Positions 37,248 through 47,000 of a stretch of 53,404 nucleotides of DNA are shown piece by piece (the stretch's first letter is position 1; the number at the start of each line of letters is the position of its first letter). Made by a program: the position numbers and the translations under genes. Origin of the DNA: a virus; the IMG/VR virus record IMGVR_UViG_3300025096_000025, positions 1 through 53,404 of that record, one strand, 5' to 3'. The notes under the pieces are model-generated. The model was not told where the DNA came from. It ran no database searches and saw only the letters and a list, made by a program, of their open reading frames with translations.

Positions 37248-38183
37248 ATGGTAAAGCTCGATAATAAAAACGTTAGTAAACATCTAGGTCAGACCTCAGA
37301 ATATAAATCTACTTATGATCCGAAGCTCCTGGTTAGAGAGCCTCGCCAATCTAATAGAACGCATCTAGGGATTACGGATGATGATTTACCTTTTGTAGGC
37401 AATGATACTTGGAATGCTTATGAAATTTCAGCTCTTACTAATGAAGGTCTTCCTGTTGTTGGTGTAGCTAAAATTGTATATCCTTGTGAAAGTAAATATA
37501 TTGTTGAATCTAAGTCTATTAAGTTATATTTTAATTCCTTTAATATGACGAAATTAGGTGAGACTAGTGAGGTAGTTCTCGATAATATTAGCATTATGGC
37601 TAGGAAGGATTTAAGCGAGCTGCTCGATATGGTCGTTGAGGTTAAGGTCCATTCTAATAAAAGAGTTTTAGGTGATACTTCTATTTTTGTAGCAAAAGAT
37701 GAGTGGATGCATGGAGAGAATTGTACTCCTAGTTATATCACTCTTGAAGATGAATACCCTGTTGATAATACAGAATTTTCCGTATATAAAGAAACACCTA
37801 ATCTTCTTAAAGAAATTGAAGATGCACCATCAGATAAAGTTTATTATCATAGTGCTTTGTTAAAATCTAATTGCAGGGTTACATCTCAACCGGATTGGGG
37901 AGATGTTTATATCTATATAAAGGGTAGAAATACTGTAGATCCTATTTCTCTATTACAGTATATTGTATCATTTAGAGATGAATGTCATTTTCATGAGGAA
38001 ATTTGTGAAGCTATTTATAAGCGATTAATGGATACAATTCACCCAGAAGAATTAAGTGTAAGGTGTTTATATGCTCGTCGAGGTGGAATTGATATTAATC
38101 CGGAGCGCGCCTCACATAAAAAGCTACTGCATCACACGCTTAGTCAAATTGATGTACCGCATATTAAAACCCCAAAACAATAA
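37248..38183 (+). CDS. queF: 7-cyano-7-deazaguanine reductase QueF
   Basis: This NADPH-dependent enzyme reduces preQ0 to preQ1. The two-domain (E. coli-type) form is evident. The N-terminal half has LGQTSEYKSTYDPKLL, WNAYEISALTNEGLP and the QueF motif ESKSIKLYFNSFN (87-99). The C-terminal half has LLKSNCRVTSQPDWG with catalytic C209 and D216, FHEEICEAIYKRL and YARRGGIDINPERAS. At 311 aa it is slightly longer than E. coli QueF (282). The final base made by this phage is therefore more likely preQ1 than preQ0. Confidence 0.95.
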   Translation: MVKLDNKNVSKHLGQTSEYKSTYDPKLLVREPRQSNRTHLGITDDDLPFVGNDTWNAYEISALTNEGLPVVGVAKIVYPCESKYIVESKSIKLYFNSFNMTKLGETSEVVLDNISIMARKDLSELLDMVVEVKVHSNKRVLGDTSIFVAKDEWMHGENCTPSYITLEDEYPVDNTEFSVYKETPNLLKEIEDAPSDKVYYHSALLKSNCRVTSQPDWGDVYIYIKGRNTVDPISLLQYIVSFRDECHFHEEICEAIYKRLMDTIHPEELSVRCLYARRGGIDINPERASHKKLLHHTLSQIDVPHIKTPKQ

Positions 38184-38190
38184 TTTAAAA

Positions 38191-38946
38191 ATGAACAAAA
38201 TACACGTCATATCCGCCGGAAGAAATGCTGGAAAATTTATCACCTATTGTATCGATAGTGTGCAAAGGCAAACATTGCAACCTGACAGCCACACTGTTAT
38301 AGATGATATATCTGATGATAATACAGCAGAAGAGTTAAAAGCATATGAAAGTCGAAAAGATATTCCATACCTTAAAATTGTTCACAACACCGAACGACAA
38401 TATAGATTAAGGAATATTTATAAACACGCAATTAATAAGGATCCAGAAGATATAATATGTGTTGTTGATAGTGATGATTGGCTTTCGAAAAGGAATGCAT
38501 TAGAGGTGGTTAAAGAGGCGTACGACTCGGATCCCAAGTTAGAGTATGTTTATACTAATTATAGACGTTCTCATGAAACAACAAAAGGACATGGCGAGAT
38601 GCCAGAGGATGATTGGGAGCCATATAAAGGCGGTTGGCCAATGAGCCATATGTCAACCTTTAAGGTTAAGACTCTGGCTAGCATACCTAAAGCTAACTTT
38701 TTAGATTGGAATGGTAGATGGTTTAGAATGGCTACTGACTTTGCTTATATATTGCCGGTAATGCACAGACTTCGAGAAAGGGACGGTGGTTATTCTGCTG
38801 TTAAATTTATTGATGAAGTGTTTTATGTATATCACTTTTTTAATAATCCTGGGAAACCTCGCTCCGGTCCAGAAGGAGATAGGTTAGGCTCAGAGGCTGT
38901 TCGAAATTCTGACTTTATTCAAAAGCGAGGCTATATTGAAGATTAG
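38191..38946 (+). CDS. Family 2 glycosyltransferase (251 aa)
   Basis: The start at 38191 follows an A+T-rich TTTAAAA stretch; an in-frame ATG at 38071 lies inside queF. The GT-A fold is seen in HVISAGRNAGKFITYCIDS, VIDDISDDNTAE and the metal-binding DSDD (93-96). A WNGRWFRMATDFAY segment near residue 175 may be the acceptor side. It could decorate modified DNA, fibre proteins or the host surface. Confidence 0.8.
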   Translation: MNKIHVISAGRNAGKFITYCIDSVQRQTLQPDSHTVIDDISDDNTAEELKAYESRKDIPYLKIVHNTERQYRLRNIYKHAINKDPEDIICVVDSDDWLSKRNALEVVKEAYDSDPKLEYVYTNYRRSHETTKGHGEMPEDDWEPYKGGWPMSHMSTFKVKTLASIPKANFLDWNGRWFRMATDFAYILPVMHRLRERDGGYSAVKFIDEVFYVYHFFNNPGKPRSGPEGDRLGSEAVRNSDFIQKRGYIED

Positions 38947-38955
38947 AGATGCCGA

Positions 38956-38968
38956 TTAAATATCTTTA
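38956..38968 (+). promoter_or_regulatory. Late promoter
   Basis: TTAAATA at 38956-38962, -13 to -7 from the ATG at 38969. Confidence 0.65.
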
Positions 38969-39667
38969 ATGGCAAAATCATTAAGGAAGCTTATAACAAC
39001 ATTTCAGGGTAAAGAGAATTTTTTTGATGGGAATGTAGGTATAGGAGCTATTCCCGGGGAAAGACTTTCTGTATCTGGTAATATAAGCGCTTCAGGTTCT
39101 GTAATAGGGCCTAGTATTTCCGGTACTTGGATCGGTAATTCACTATCAAGTAAACAGGTTAACGTTGAAGGTATTGATATAAAATCAACAGGCCAGGTTA
39201 AAGATTTATTTTTAAAGTCAACTGGTGATGGTCAAGTAATATGGGACCCTATAAATGAAGGTGATGAATTTGATTTTGATAATCAAAATATTGACGGTGA
39301 TCTAATTGTAAGAGGAGATATTATAGAATATTCATCAAACGGAATTGTTTATTCTAAAACTAGTGTATTTACTGGTCCAATGTCAACGGGTGCAAATACA
39401 TTAAACACTTTTGATAAAGATCAGTTTATGACAGCTAAATATGTTATTTCACTTTTTAATTCTGCTTCCTCGAGAACAGCCTGTGAGGTGTTAGTAACGC
39501 ATAACGGTGCAAGTGTAGCTGACGGTACTACGTATGGCATAGTTGATGCTCAAGCTGCTTCGCTCCTGTCAGATGTTACAGCTAGTGTAGGTTCTACATA
39601 TATTAACCTTACTATTACCACGACAGCAGATTGTACCGCAACTGTTTATGGAGTTGCTCATTATTAA
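38969..39667 (+). CDS. Short fibre protein (232 aa)
   Basis: NVGIGAIPGERLSVSGNISASG (written in two parts: NVGIGAIPGERL, SVSGNISASG) is the same fibre module found many times in the next two genes. A beta-rich middle and a C-terminal domain (VFTGPMSTGANTLNTF and on) follow; the C-terminal domain resembles the end of the 1,434-aa protein (DTFSTSDMSAGKYA). Possibly a small receptor-contact subunit. Confidence 0.7.
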   Translation: MAKSLRKLITTFQGKENFFDGNVGIGAIPGERLSVSGNISASGSVIGPSISGTWIGNSLSSKQVNVEGIDIKSTGQVKDLFLKSTGDGQVIWDPINEGDEFDFDNQNIDGDLIVRGDIIEYSSNGIVYSKTSVFTGPMSTGANTLNTFDKDQFMTAKYVISLFNSASSRTACEVLVTHNGASVADGTTYGIVDAQAASLLSDVTASVGSTYINLTITTTADCTATVYGVAHY

Positions 39668-39689
39668 TTGTACATTTGCTGATAAGGTA

Positions 39690-39706
39690 ATAAATATACA
39701 TACATA
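39690..39706 (+). promoter_or_regulatory. Late promoter
   Basis: ATAAATA at 39690-39696 (-17 to -11 from the ATG at 39707). Confidence 0.65.
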
Positions 39707-42700
39707 ATGAGACTGTTTAGCGAAAAGGTAGTCCCTACCTTTACTAGCTCAGATCTTAACATCTTAACAGTTAAAAGTTTAGAAGAGACTTTTTTCGATG
39801 TTTATGAATTTGAGATAAACGGTAAAAAATTTATTGCAGAAAAGAAGAGCCTGTATATGGGCTCTCCTGTCGTAGATATACCGGTAGAGATAGAGGATGA
39901 AGAGTTTATAGCTCCTTTCATATTACGTGAAGGCGTATTTAATGTGGAGTTTAATAAAAATAATAAAACCTACGTAGGTTCAGTTACAAAAGAAGAGCCT
40001 GAAATAGTTTTAGAAGAGGTTGTAGAGGAAGAAGTAGAAGAAATAATCGACCTACCATCAATAGTTGATGAATTGTGTGTTGAACAGGGGTCCCCAACCT
40101 CGAGAATGATCTTTGATCAAAATGTAGATGTATCCGTATCGGATTATGATTATAATATTTTAATTGTAGATAATTTTGATGAAGTATATTTTGATATATT
40201 TGAAGTAAAGATTAATAATAAAACCTATAACGCGGAAAAGATATCTGAATATAAGGGACGGCCTGTAGTTAGTGTACCTATTATATTCGAAAATAAAGAA
40301 TATATTGCACCTTTTGTTCTAGAAAAAGGACCACAGGAAGTATTCTTTAATGAGAATAATTTACAATTTGTAAAACACATTAAGGAAGAGAAGTTAGACC
40401 TTCCGGAGTTTGATAAAGATGTTGTCGAGGATGTTGTTTTAGAGAAAAAAGAAGATATATTACAGGATATAGCTAAAGCGAGAAAATTAGCTAAAAAATA
40501 TGCTGAAGATATTAAGCAGCAAAAAATTGACGAAGCTAATAACACTATCAAGTCAAATGAGCAGCGAGTCGAGAGTTACTTAAAAGATGTTAGAGCAGAG
40601 TTAACGAGCGAATTTCTTACAATTGTAGAAAAAGTAAATACAGACTTAAAGGAAGATACAGAATCTACAACAAAAAATTTAACTTCTTATATTGAAACGT
40701 ATGTAGAAAGGGAAAGTAATAGGTTATTAGATAATTTAGAAGAGCTCAATGAAGGCAGTATTCAGCATTTTGAAGCAAAGATTCAAGAGTTAGTAAAGAA
40801 CATATACACCAACAATCTCACTAAGTTAATCAACGAGAAAAATAACGATAATATATCACGTTACACTAAGTTATTTAAGAATACAAAAACTTCGTTAGAA
40901 GAACTGTTGGATGAAAATAAAGAAGAAATAAAAACTTCTTTAGATAGTCTTGAGGAAAAGGTTGACATAGATATAACAACGCTAGAAAAAAGTAATGTAG
41001 TTTTAGAAGATAAATTACAACGCGGTCTTAACAAAGCTCTTAGCAGAGCCGGGAATATAAAGATAGATACATTAAAGGAAGTAGATAGCAGAATTAAAGT
41101 TACAGAGGAAAAAATAACTGATGTATACGAGGTAACGTTAAACGAGGTCGGTCAGCAGTTAGATAAAAGAATACAGGATGTATCTTATATTAACGAAAAA
41201 ATAGAAAACTTAACACAGGTTAGTGAGAGCGGTGCGCATGCTACGGAAGAAGAGTTAAAGGATGTAAAGAGTGATATTGTTAAGTTACAGGTTGAAAAAG
41301 GTCTATTAAGTGAAAGGATTGCTGAAAGTAAAGTTTTATTAGATAAAGGAATAGATAAACTAAACAAGCTTAATAAAAATATAGCTAAAGAAAATAAAAT
41401 CTATATAAAGGAAGAGGTAGATAAACTTACAAAATATAGTGAAAAAAGCTCCGAACAGACAGCTACTAAATTAGATAGATTTAGTAGCAAAGTAACTAAA
41501 CAGATACAAGAAGCTAAACAGCATTTAGATAAGGATTTAGAGAAGACAGACACAAAAATTTCTGAAGCTAAAAAATCCGCTCGAAAAGATATAGATAATA
41601 CTGAGCAAGTATTAACCTCTTTAATAGAGGCAAGGTTAGAAGATACTAATACCGAAATTAATAAGCTTTTAACAAAAAAGGTTAAAAAGGTAGATGATGA
41701 ATTTAAGGAGCAGCTAACATCTAAAATAGAGGAAAACAAAAAGATACTCTTTCAAGAGGTAGAAGAGTTAAAGCAAACACTACCTGAAACAATAGAAAAA
41801 AAATTAGCTCTAGAACAGGTACAATTTGATAAATTACCTGAAAAAAATGAAAAGATTGATGTTAAAGGTATTAAAAGAGATTTAGAGAATAAATTATCTT
41901 CAAGCTTAAATTCGAGATTTACGCAGGAAATAGCTGCTGTAAGAAGATATCTAGATACTTACGGCGGGGGAGGTGGTAGTGTTGCAAAGCAGTTTGCCGA
42001 TGGCGGTACTATGACGGGAGATCTTGACGTTATTAATAAAGCTAGTATATTGTCCGGTGGTGTAGATCTCGCTGATATATTTGCAACATCAGAAGAAGCA
42101 AGTGGAATAACCGGGTCAGGAACGAAAGGTTATGTACCTTATTTTTCTGATAGTACAACTTTAGCAAATAGTCTTTTAAGCGGCGGTACAGCTGTAACAA
42201 GAACGACTGGTTCTTTAAGCGCTACAACTGATATATATGTTGGTGGGTGTCTTGGTATTGGAACTGTCACACCAAATGAAGAACTTACTGTAGCTGGTAC
42301 CTTAAGCGCATGCACGTCTGTTTACAGCAACAGTATCTGTGGTATATCAACAGTTTGTGGTGCTGCTGTATGCGGTACAACTTCAGTTCGTAGTCCTGCT
42401 GTATGCGGTACAACTTCAGTTCGTAGTCCTGCTGTTTGTGGTTCAACTTCTGTTTGCGGAGGTACTGTAGTAGGTACTTCTATAAGCGCTACATCTACCA
42501 ACAGTGGTTTTGTTTCAGCAGGAAGGGACTTAGCTGATATATTTACAACTTGCTCTGGTGATGTAACCGGTGTTACAGCCGGCCCTGGTCTATCTGGAGG
42601 GGGTACAGAAGGAGACGTAACTGTCGGTGTTGGTTTTGGTGACGGTATAACTGTTGCCGCCGACACGGTTGCAGTTGATAGTACAGTTGTAAGAACAACT

Positions 42701-44011
42701 GGAGATCAAACTATTGCCGGTAAGAAGACATTTTCTAGAGGTATAACTACATCTGATGGTCTTAGTGCTACAGCTACTACAAATGGTTTTGTTTCAGCAG
42801 GAAGGGATCTTGCTGATATATTTGCAACCTCATCTGGTAACGTTGATGGTTCTGGTAACACAGGTTATTTGTCATATTGGTCTGATACAGATACACTAGC
42901 AAATAGTCTTTTAAGCGGCGGTACAGCTGTAACAAGAACGACTGGTTCTTTAAGCGCCACAACTGATATATATGTTGGTGGGTGTCTTGGTATTGGAACT
43001 GTCACACCAAATGAAAACCTTACTATAGCTGGTAATGTAAGTGCTACAGGGACTTTATCAGCAGCTGATGCTAAATTTGGAAGTGATAGTATAACTATAA
43101 ATGGTCCGGCTGGGACGATCTATACAACTGGTGCAATTTGTACCAATAGCTATCTTCAGTCCTATGGCGGTACTTCTTGTTTCGGTGGTGCTGCTGTCAA
43201 TCTTTGCGAAGCTACACCCCTCTATGCTTGTGGCTGTGTGCGAGTTGGACAAGGGATCTCTGGTGGAATTCCCTTAGTTGTTACTGGTAATCTTAGTGCG
43301 ACAAGTACTTTAAGCGGTAGTGCTGTTGAAACTTCTGATACAACCAGAGGGTTTGTTTCAGCTGGTCGTGACTTAGCTGATATATTTGCTAGGTCAGCTG
43401 GCAACATAACAGGAGTGACAGCTGGACCAGGTTTATCGGGAGGAGGATCTACCGGGGATGTAACTGTTAGTGTTAGTTGGGGAGACGGTATAACAGATGG
43501 TGGAGACGCGGTCGCAGTTGATAGCACGGTTGTAAGAACGACAGGAGCGGAATCGATTGGAGGATTAAAGACGTTTACAGATAATATTACTACATCACGT
43601 GGTCTTACTGCACATGATGGTCTAAGCGCTAGATCAACTCGAAATGGTTTTGTTTCAGCTGGTCGTGACTTAGCTGATATATTTTCTTTTGCAAAAATAT
43701 TTACCAAAGGTACAGGTTTAGCTAATGGCAGTGTAATAGATACCTTTTCTACTTCTGATATGTCAGCTGGGAAGTATGCTATACAAGTTAAACGCACCGG
43801 TGGTGGTACATATTTTAGTGAATTAAGCATAACAACAGACGGTACTAATTTAGGGGTTGTTGAATATGGGGTGAATCATACTACATCTGAACCTTTTGTA
43901 CAATATGGGGCTGTTGTTTCCGGTGGTACGGTATCTTTAACAGCGCAAAAAACCGGGGCGTATGATATGGCTGATTTTGAGTTTAAAGGGAATAGACTTA
44001 ATTTATTCTAA
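39707..44011 (+). CDS. Long tail-fibre protein with coiled-coil shaft (1,434 aa)
   Basis: Two homologous N-terminal domains (about 1-90 and 143-228; FFDVYEFEINGKKFIAEK versus YFDIFEVKINNKTYNAEK) probably attach to the virion. A long coiled coil (about 250-755) forms a shaft. From about 765 the protein consists of fibre modules: GxVDLADIF/GRDLADIF units at 42055-43680 (five copies), GIGTVTPNExLTVAG units and LSGGTAVTRTTGSLSA. A short Cys array (about 42340-42470) has the 11-residue repeat of the next gene. The C terminus (GKYAIQVKRTGGG and on) may bind the receptor. Confidence 0.85.
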   Translation: MRLFSEKVVPTFTSSDLNILTVKSLEETFFDVYEFEINGKKFIAEKKSLYMGSPVVDIPVEIEDEEFIAPFILREGVFNVEFNKNNKTYVGSVTKEEPEIVLEEVVEEEVEEIIDLPSIVDELCVEQGSPTSRMIFDQNVDVSVSDYDYNILIVDNFDEVYFDIFEVKINNKTYNAEKISEYKGRPVVSVPIIFENKEYIAPFVLEKGPQEVFFNENNLQFVKHIKEEKLDLPEFDKDVVEDVVLEKKEDILQDIAKARKLAKKYAEDIKQQKIDEANNTIKSNEQRVESYLKDVRAELTSEFLTIVEKVNTDLKEDTESTTKNLTSYIETYVERESNRLLDNLEELNEGSIQHFEAKIQELVKNIYTNNLTKLINEKNNDNISRYTKLFKNTKTSLEELLDENKEEIKTSLDSLEEKVDIDITTLEKSNVVLEDKLQRGLNKALSRAGNIKIDTLKEVDSRIKVTEEKITDVYEVTLNEVGQQLDKRIQDVSYINEKIENLTQVSESGAHATEEELKDVKSDIVKLQVEKGLLSERIAESKVLLDKGIDKLNKLNKNIAKENKIYIKEEVDKLTKYSEKSSEQTATKLDRFSSKVTKQIQEAKQHLDKDLEKTDTKISEAKKSARKDIDNTEQVLTSLIEARLEDTNTEINKLLTKKVKKVDDEFKEQLTSKIEENKKILFQEVEELKQTLPETIEKKLALEQVQFDKLPEKNEKIDVKGIKRDLENKLSSSLNSRFTQEIAAVRRYLDTYGGGGGSVAKQFADGGTMTGDLDVINKASILSGGVDLADIFATSEEASGITGSGTKGYVPYFSDSTTLANSLLSGGTAVTRTTGSLSATTDIYVGGCLGIGTVTPNEELTVAGTLSACTSVYSNSICGISTVCGAAVCGTTSVRSPAVCGTTSVRSPAVCGSTSVCGGTVVGTSISATSTNSGFVSAGRDLADIFTTCSGDVTGVTAGPGLSGGGTEGDVTVGVGFGDGITVAADTVAVDSTVVRTTGDQTIAGKKTFSRGITTSDGLSATATTNGFVSAGRDLADIFATSSGNVDGSGNTGYLSYWSDTDTLANSLLSGGTAVTRTTGSLSATTDIYVGGCLGIGTVTPNENLTIAGNVSATGTLSAADAKFGSDSITINGPAGTIYTTGAICTNSYLQSYGGTSCFGGAAVNLCEATPLYACGCVRVGQGISGGIPLVVTGNLSATSTLSGSAVETSDTTRGFVSAGRDLADIFARSAGNITGVTAGPGLSGGGSTGDVTVSVSWGDGITDGGDAVAVDSTVVRTTGAESIGGLKTFTDNITTSRGLTAHDGLSARSTRNGFVSAGRDLADIFSFAKIFTKGTGLANGSVIDTFSTSDMSAGKYAIQVKRTGGGTYFSELSITTDGTNLGVVEYGVNHTTSEPFVQYGAVVSGGTVSLTAQKTGAYDMADFEFKGNRLNLF

Positions 44012-44025
44012 TTTTAGGACTTTAG

Positions 44026-44061
44026 ATAAATATATTTACGGGGGAAAGTGAACTCGTAGCT
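44026..44061 (+). promoter_or_regulatory. Late promoter with an untranslated leader
   Basis: ATAAATA (44026-44032) lies 30 nt before the ATG, leaving a leader with GGGGGAAAG. Unlike most late genes here, this mRNA would not be leaderless. Confidence 0.55.
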
Positions 44062-47000
44062 ATGGCACTTAATAAAGACTTTAAAGTAAAGAATGGGCTA
44101 ACTGTGACCCAAGATCTATCTGTTGGTGGAAATGCGTATCTTAATGCACTAACTGGTACAAATGCGACGTTCACTAAATTAACCGCAACAGAATTTGAAG
44201 CAACTTCTGCAACTTTTACAAGGACAATTGTATCATCAACTTCAGCTTTATCTGTTATTAATCATGGTACAGGTCCTGCTTTATATGTAAGGCAAAAGGG
44301 AGCCCAACCAATCGCACAGTTTATAGATCAAGAAGGCGGAGAAATACATTTTGCAGATACCGGTGCTCTCGGCGTTAATACATCATCTCCAAATGAAAAA
44401 CTTACCGTATCTGGTAACATAAGCGCTCTTGGTAGTCTTAGTGCTGGTCTAGGGTCGCAAATTGCTGCTTGTAATAGTGCAGCTGGAGGCTTTATATCAG
44501 GTGGTCGTGATCTTGCTGATATATTTGCTACATCTTCTGGTAGCGTTGAAGGATCAGGTAGCACAGGTTATTTATCATATTGGTCTGATAGTAATACTTT
44601 AGCGGATAGTCTTTTAAGCGGTGGTACAGCTGTAACAAGAACAACTGGTGCCTTAAGTGCTGCTACATCTATTTGTAGCCCAGCTATATGTGGTACAACA
44701 TCTGTTTGTGGTGCAGCTGTTTGCGGTACTACATCTGTTTGTGGTCCTGCTGTATGCGGTACAACATCTGTTTGTGGTCCTGCTGTATGCGGTACAACTT
44801 CTGTTTGTGGTCCTGCTGTATGCGGTACAACTTCAGTTTGTAGCCCAGCCGTCTGCGGTACAACATCAGTTTGTGGTGCAGCTGTTTGCGGTACTACATC
44901 AGTTTGTGGTGCAGCTGTTTGCGGTACATCAACAGTTTGTAGCCCGCAAGTTTGTGGTACAACAAAAGTACAAGGAGTGGCTGTATGTGGTACAACATCA
45001 GTTTGTGGTGCTCTTGTTTGTTCTACTGGTAGTATAGTTGGTGATTCTCTAAGCGCTTATAAGGGGTTAAGTGGGTTACATGTTGCTGCTTGTAATAGTT
45101 CTTATGGAGGATTTATATCCGGCGGGCGTGATTTAGCTGATATATTTACAACTTGCTCTGGTGATGTGACCGGTGTTACAGCCGGGCCTGGTCTATCCGG
45201 AGGAGGTACAGAAGGAGACGTAACTCTCGGTGTTGGTTTTGGTGACGGTATAACTGTTGCCGCCGACACGGTTGCAGTTGATAGTACGGTTGTAAGAACA
45301 ACCGGTGCACAATCGATTGGAGGAGCAAAGACATTTTCTAGTGATATAACTACATCACGTGGCCTTACTGCACATGGTGGTCTAAGCGCTAGATCAACTA
45401 GAAATGGTTTTGTTTCAGCTGGGCGTGATTTAGCTGATATATTTGAAACATGCTCTAGTAGTGTTGATGGATCAGGAACCGCCAATTTCGGAGCGCAATG
45501 GTCAGATACAGACACATTAACAGATAGTCTTTTAAGCGGCGGTACAGACATGACCAGAACTACTGGTTCTTTGAGTGCTTCTACAGCTATTTGTAGTCCT
45601 GCTATATGCGGTACGACATCAGTTTGCGGTGCAGCTGTATGCGGTTCAACATCTGTTTGTAGTCCTGCTGTTTGTGGTACATCAACAGTTTGTAGCCCAG
45701 CTATATGCGGTACGACATCAGTTCGTAGCCCTGCTGTCTGCGGTACAACATCAGTATGTGGTGCAGCTGTATGTGGTACAACATCAGTATGTGGTCCAGC
45801 TGTCTGTGGTACAACTTCAGTTTGTGGTGCTCTTGTTTGTGGTACAACATCAGTTTGCGGATTTGAGGTCGTCGGTGGCTCTTTAAGCGCTACATCTACC
45901 AACAGCGGTATTGTTTCTGCTGGTCGTGATCTTGCTGATATATTTGCTACTAGTTCAGGTAACGTTGATGGATCAGGTAGCACAGGTTATATACCAAGTT
46001 GGTCTGATAGTGATACTTTAACCAATAGTCTTTTAAGCGGTGGTACAGCTGTAACAAGAACGACAGGCACCTTAAGTGCTGCCACAGCTATTTGTAGTCC
46101 TGCTGTTTGCGGTACAACATCAGTTTGCGGTGCTGCTGTTTGTGGTACAACATCTGTTTGTAGTCCTGCTGTTTGCGGTACTACATCTGTTTGTGGTCCT
46201 GCTGTTTGTGGTACAACTTCAGTTTGTGGTCCTGCTGTTTGTGGTACAACATCAGTTTGTAGTCCACAAGTTTGTGGTACGACAAAAGTACAGGGAGTGG
46301 CAGTCTGTGGTACTACATCTGTTTGTGGTGCTCTTATTTGTTCTACTGGTAGTATAGTAGGTACTTCTTTAAGCGCTTATAAGGGTTTAAGCGGGCTCCA
46401 TGTTGCTGCTTGTAATAGTTCTTATGGTGGCTTTATCTCCGGTGGTCGTGATCTTGCTGATATATTTGCAACCTCATCCGGTAACGTTGATGGATCAGGA
46501 ACTGCCGGTTTTGGAGCGCAATGGTCTGATAGTAATACTTTAACGGATAGTCTTTTAAGTGGTGGTACAGCTGTAACAAGAACAACGGGCACCTTAAGTG
46601 CTGCTACAGCTGTTTGTAGTCCTGCTATATGCGGTACAACATCTGTCTGTGGTGCAGCTGTATGCGGTACAACTTCTGTTTGTAGTCCTGCTGTTTGTGG
46701 TACGACATCAGTTTGTAGTCCGGCTGTCTGTGGTAGTACATCAGTTTGTAGCCCAGCTGTCTGTGGTACAACATCAGTTTGTGGTGCAGCTGTTTGCGGT
46801 ACTACATCAGTTTGTAGTCCACAAGTTTGCGGTTCAACAAAAGTACAGGGAGTAGCTGTTTGCGGTACAACATCAGTTTGTGGTGGTACTGTATATGGTA
46901 CTACTATAAGCGCTTCTAATGGTCTTAGTGCTACTGGAGGCACTAATTATTTTGCTTGTAATGTTGGGATAGGGACACCAGCAGACGCTAGTTATGGCCT

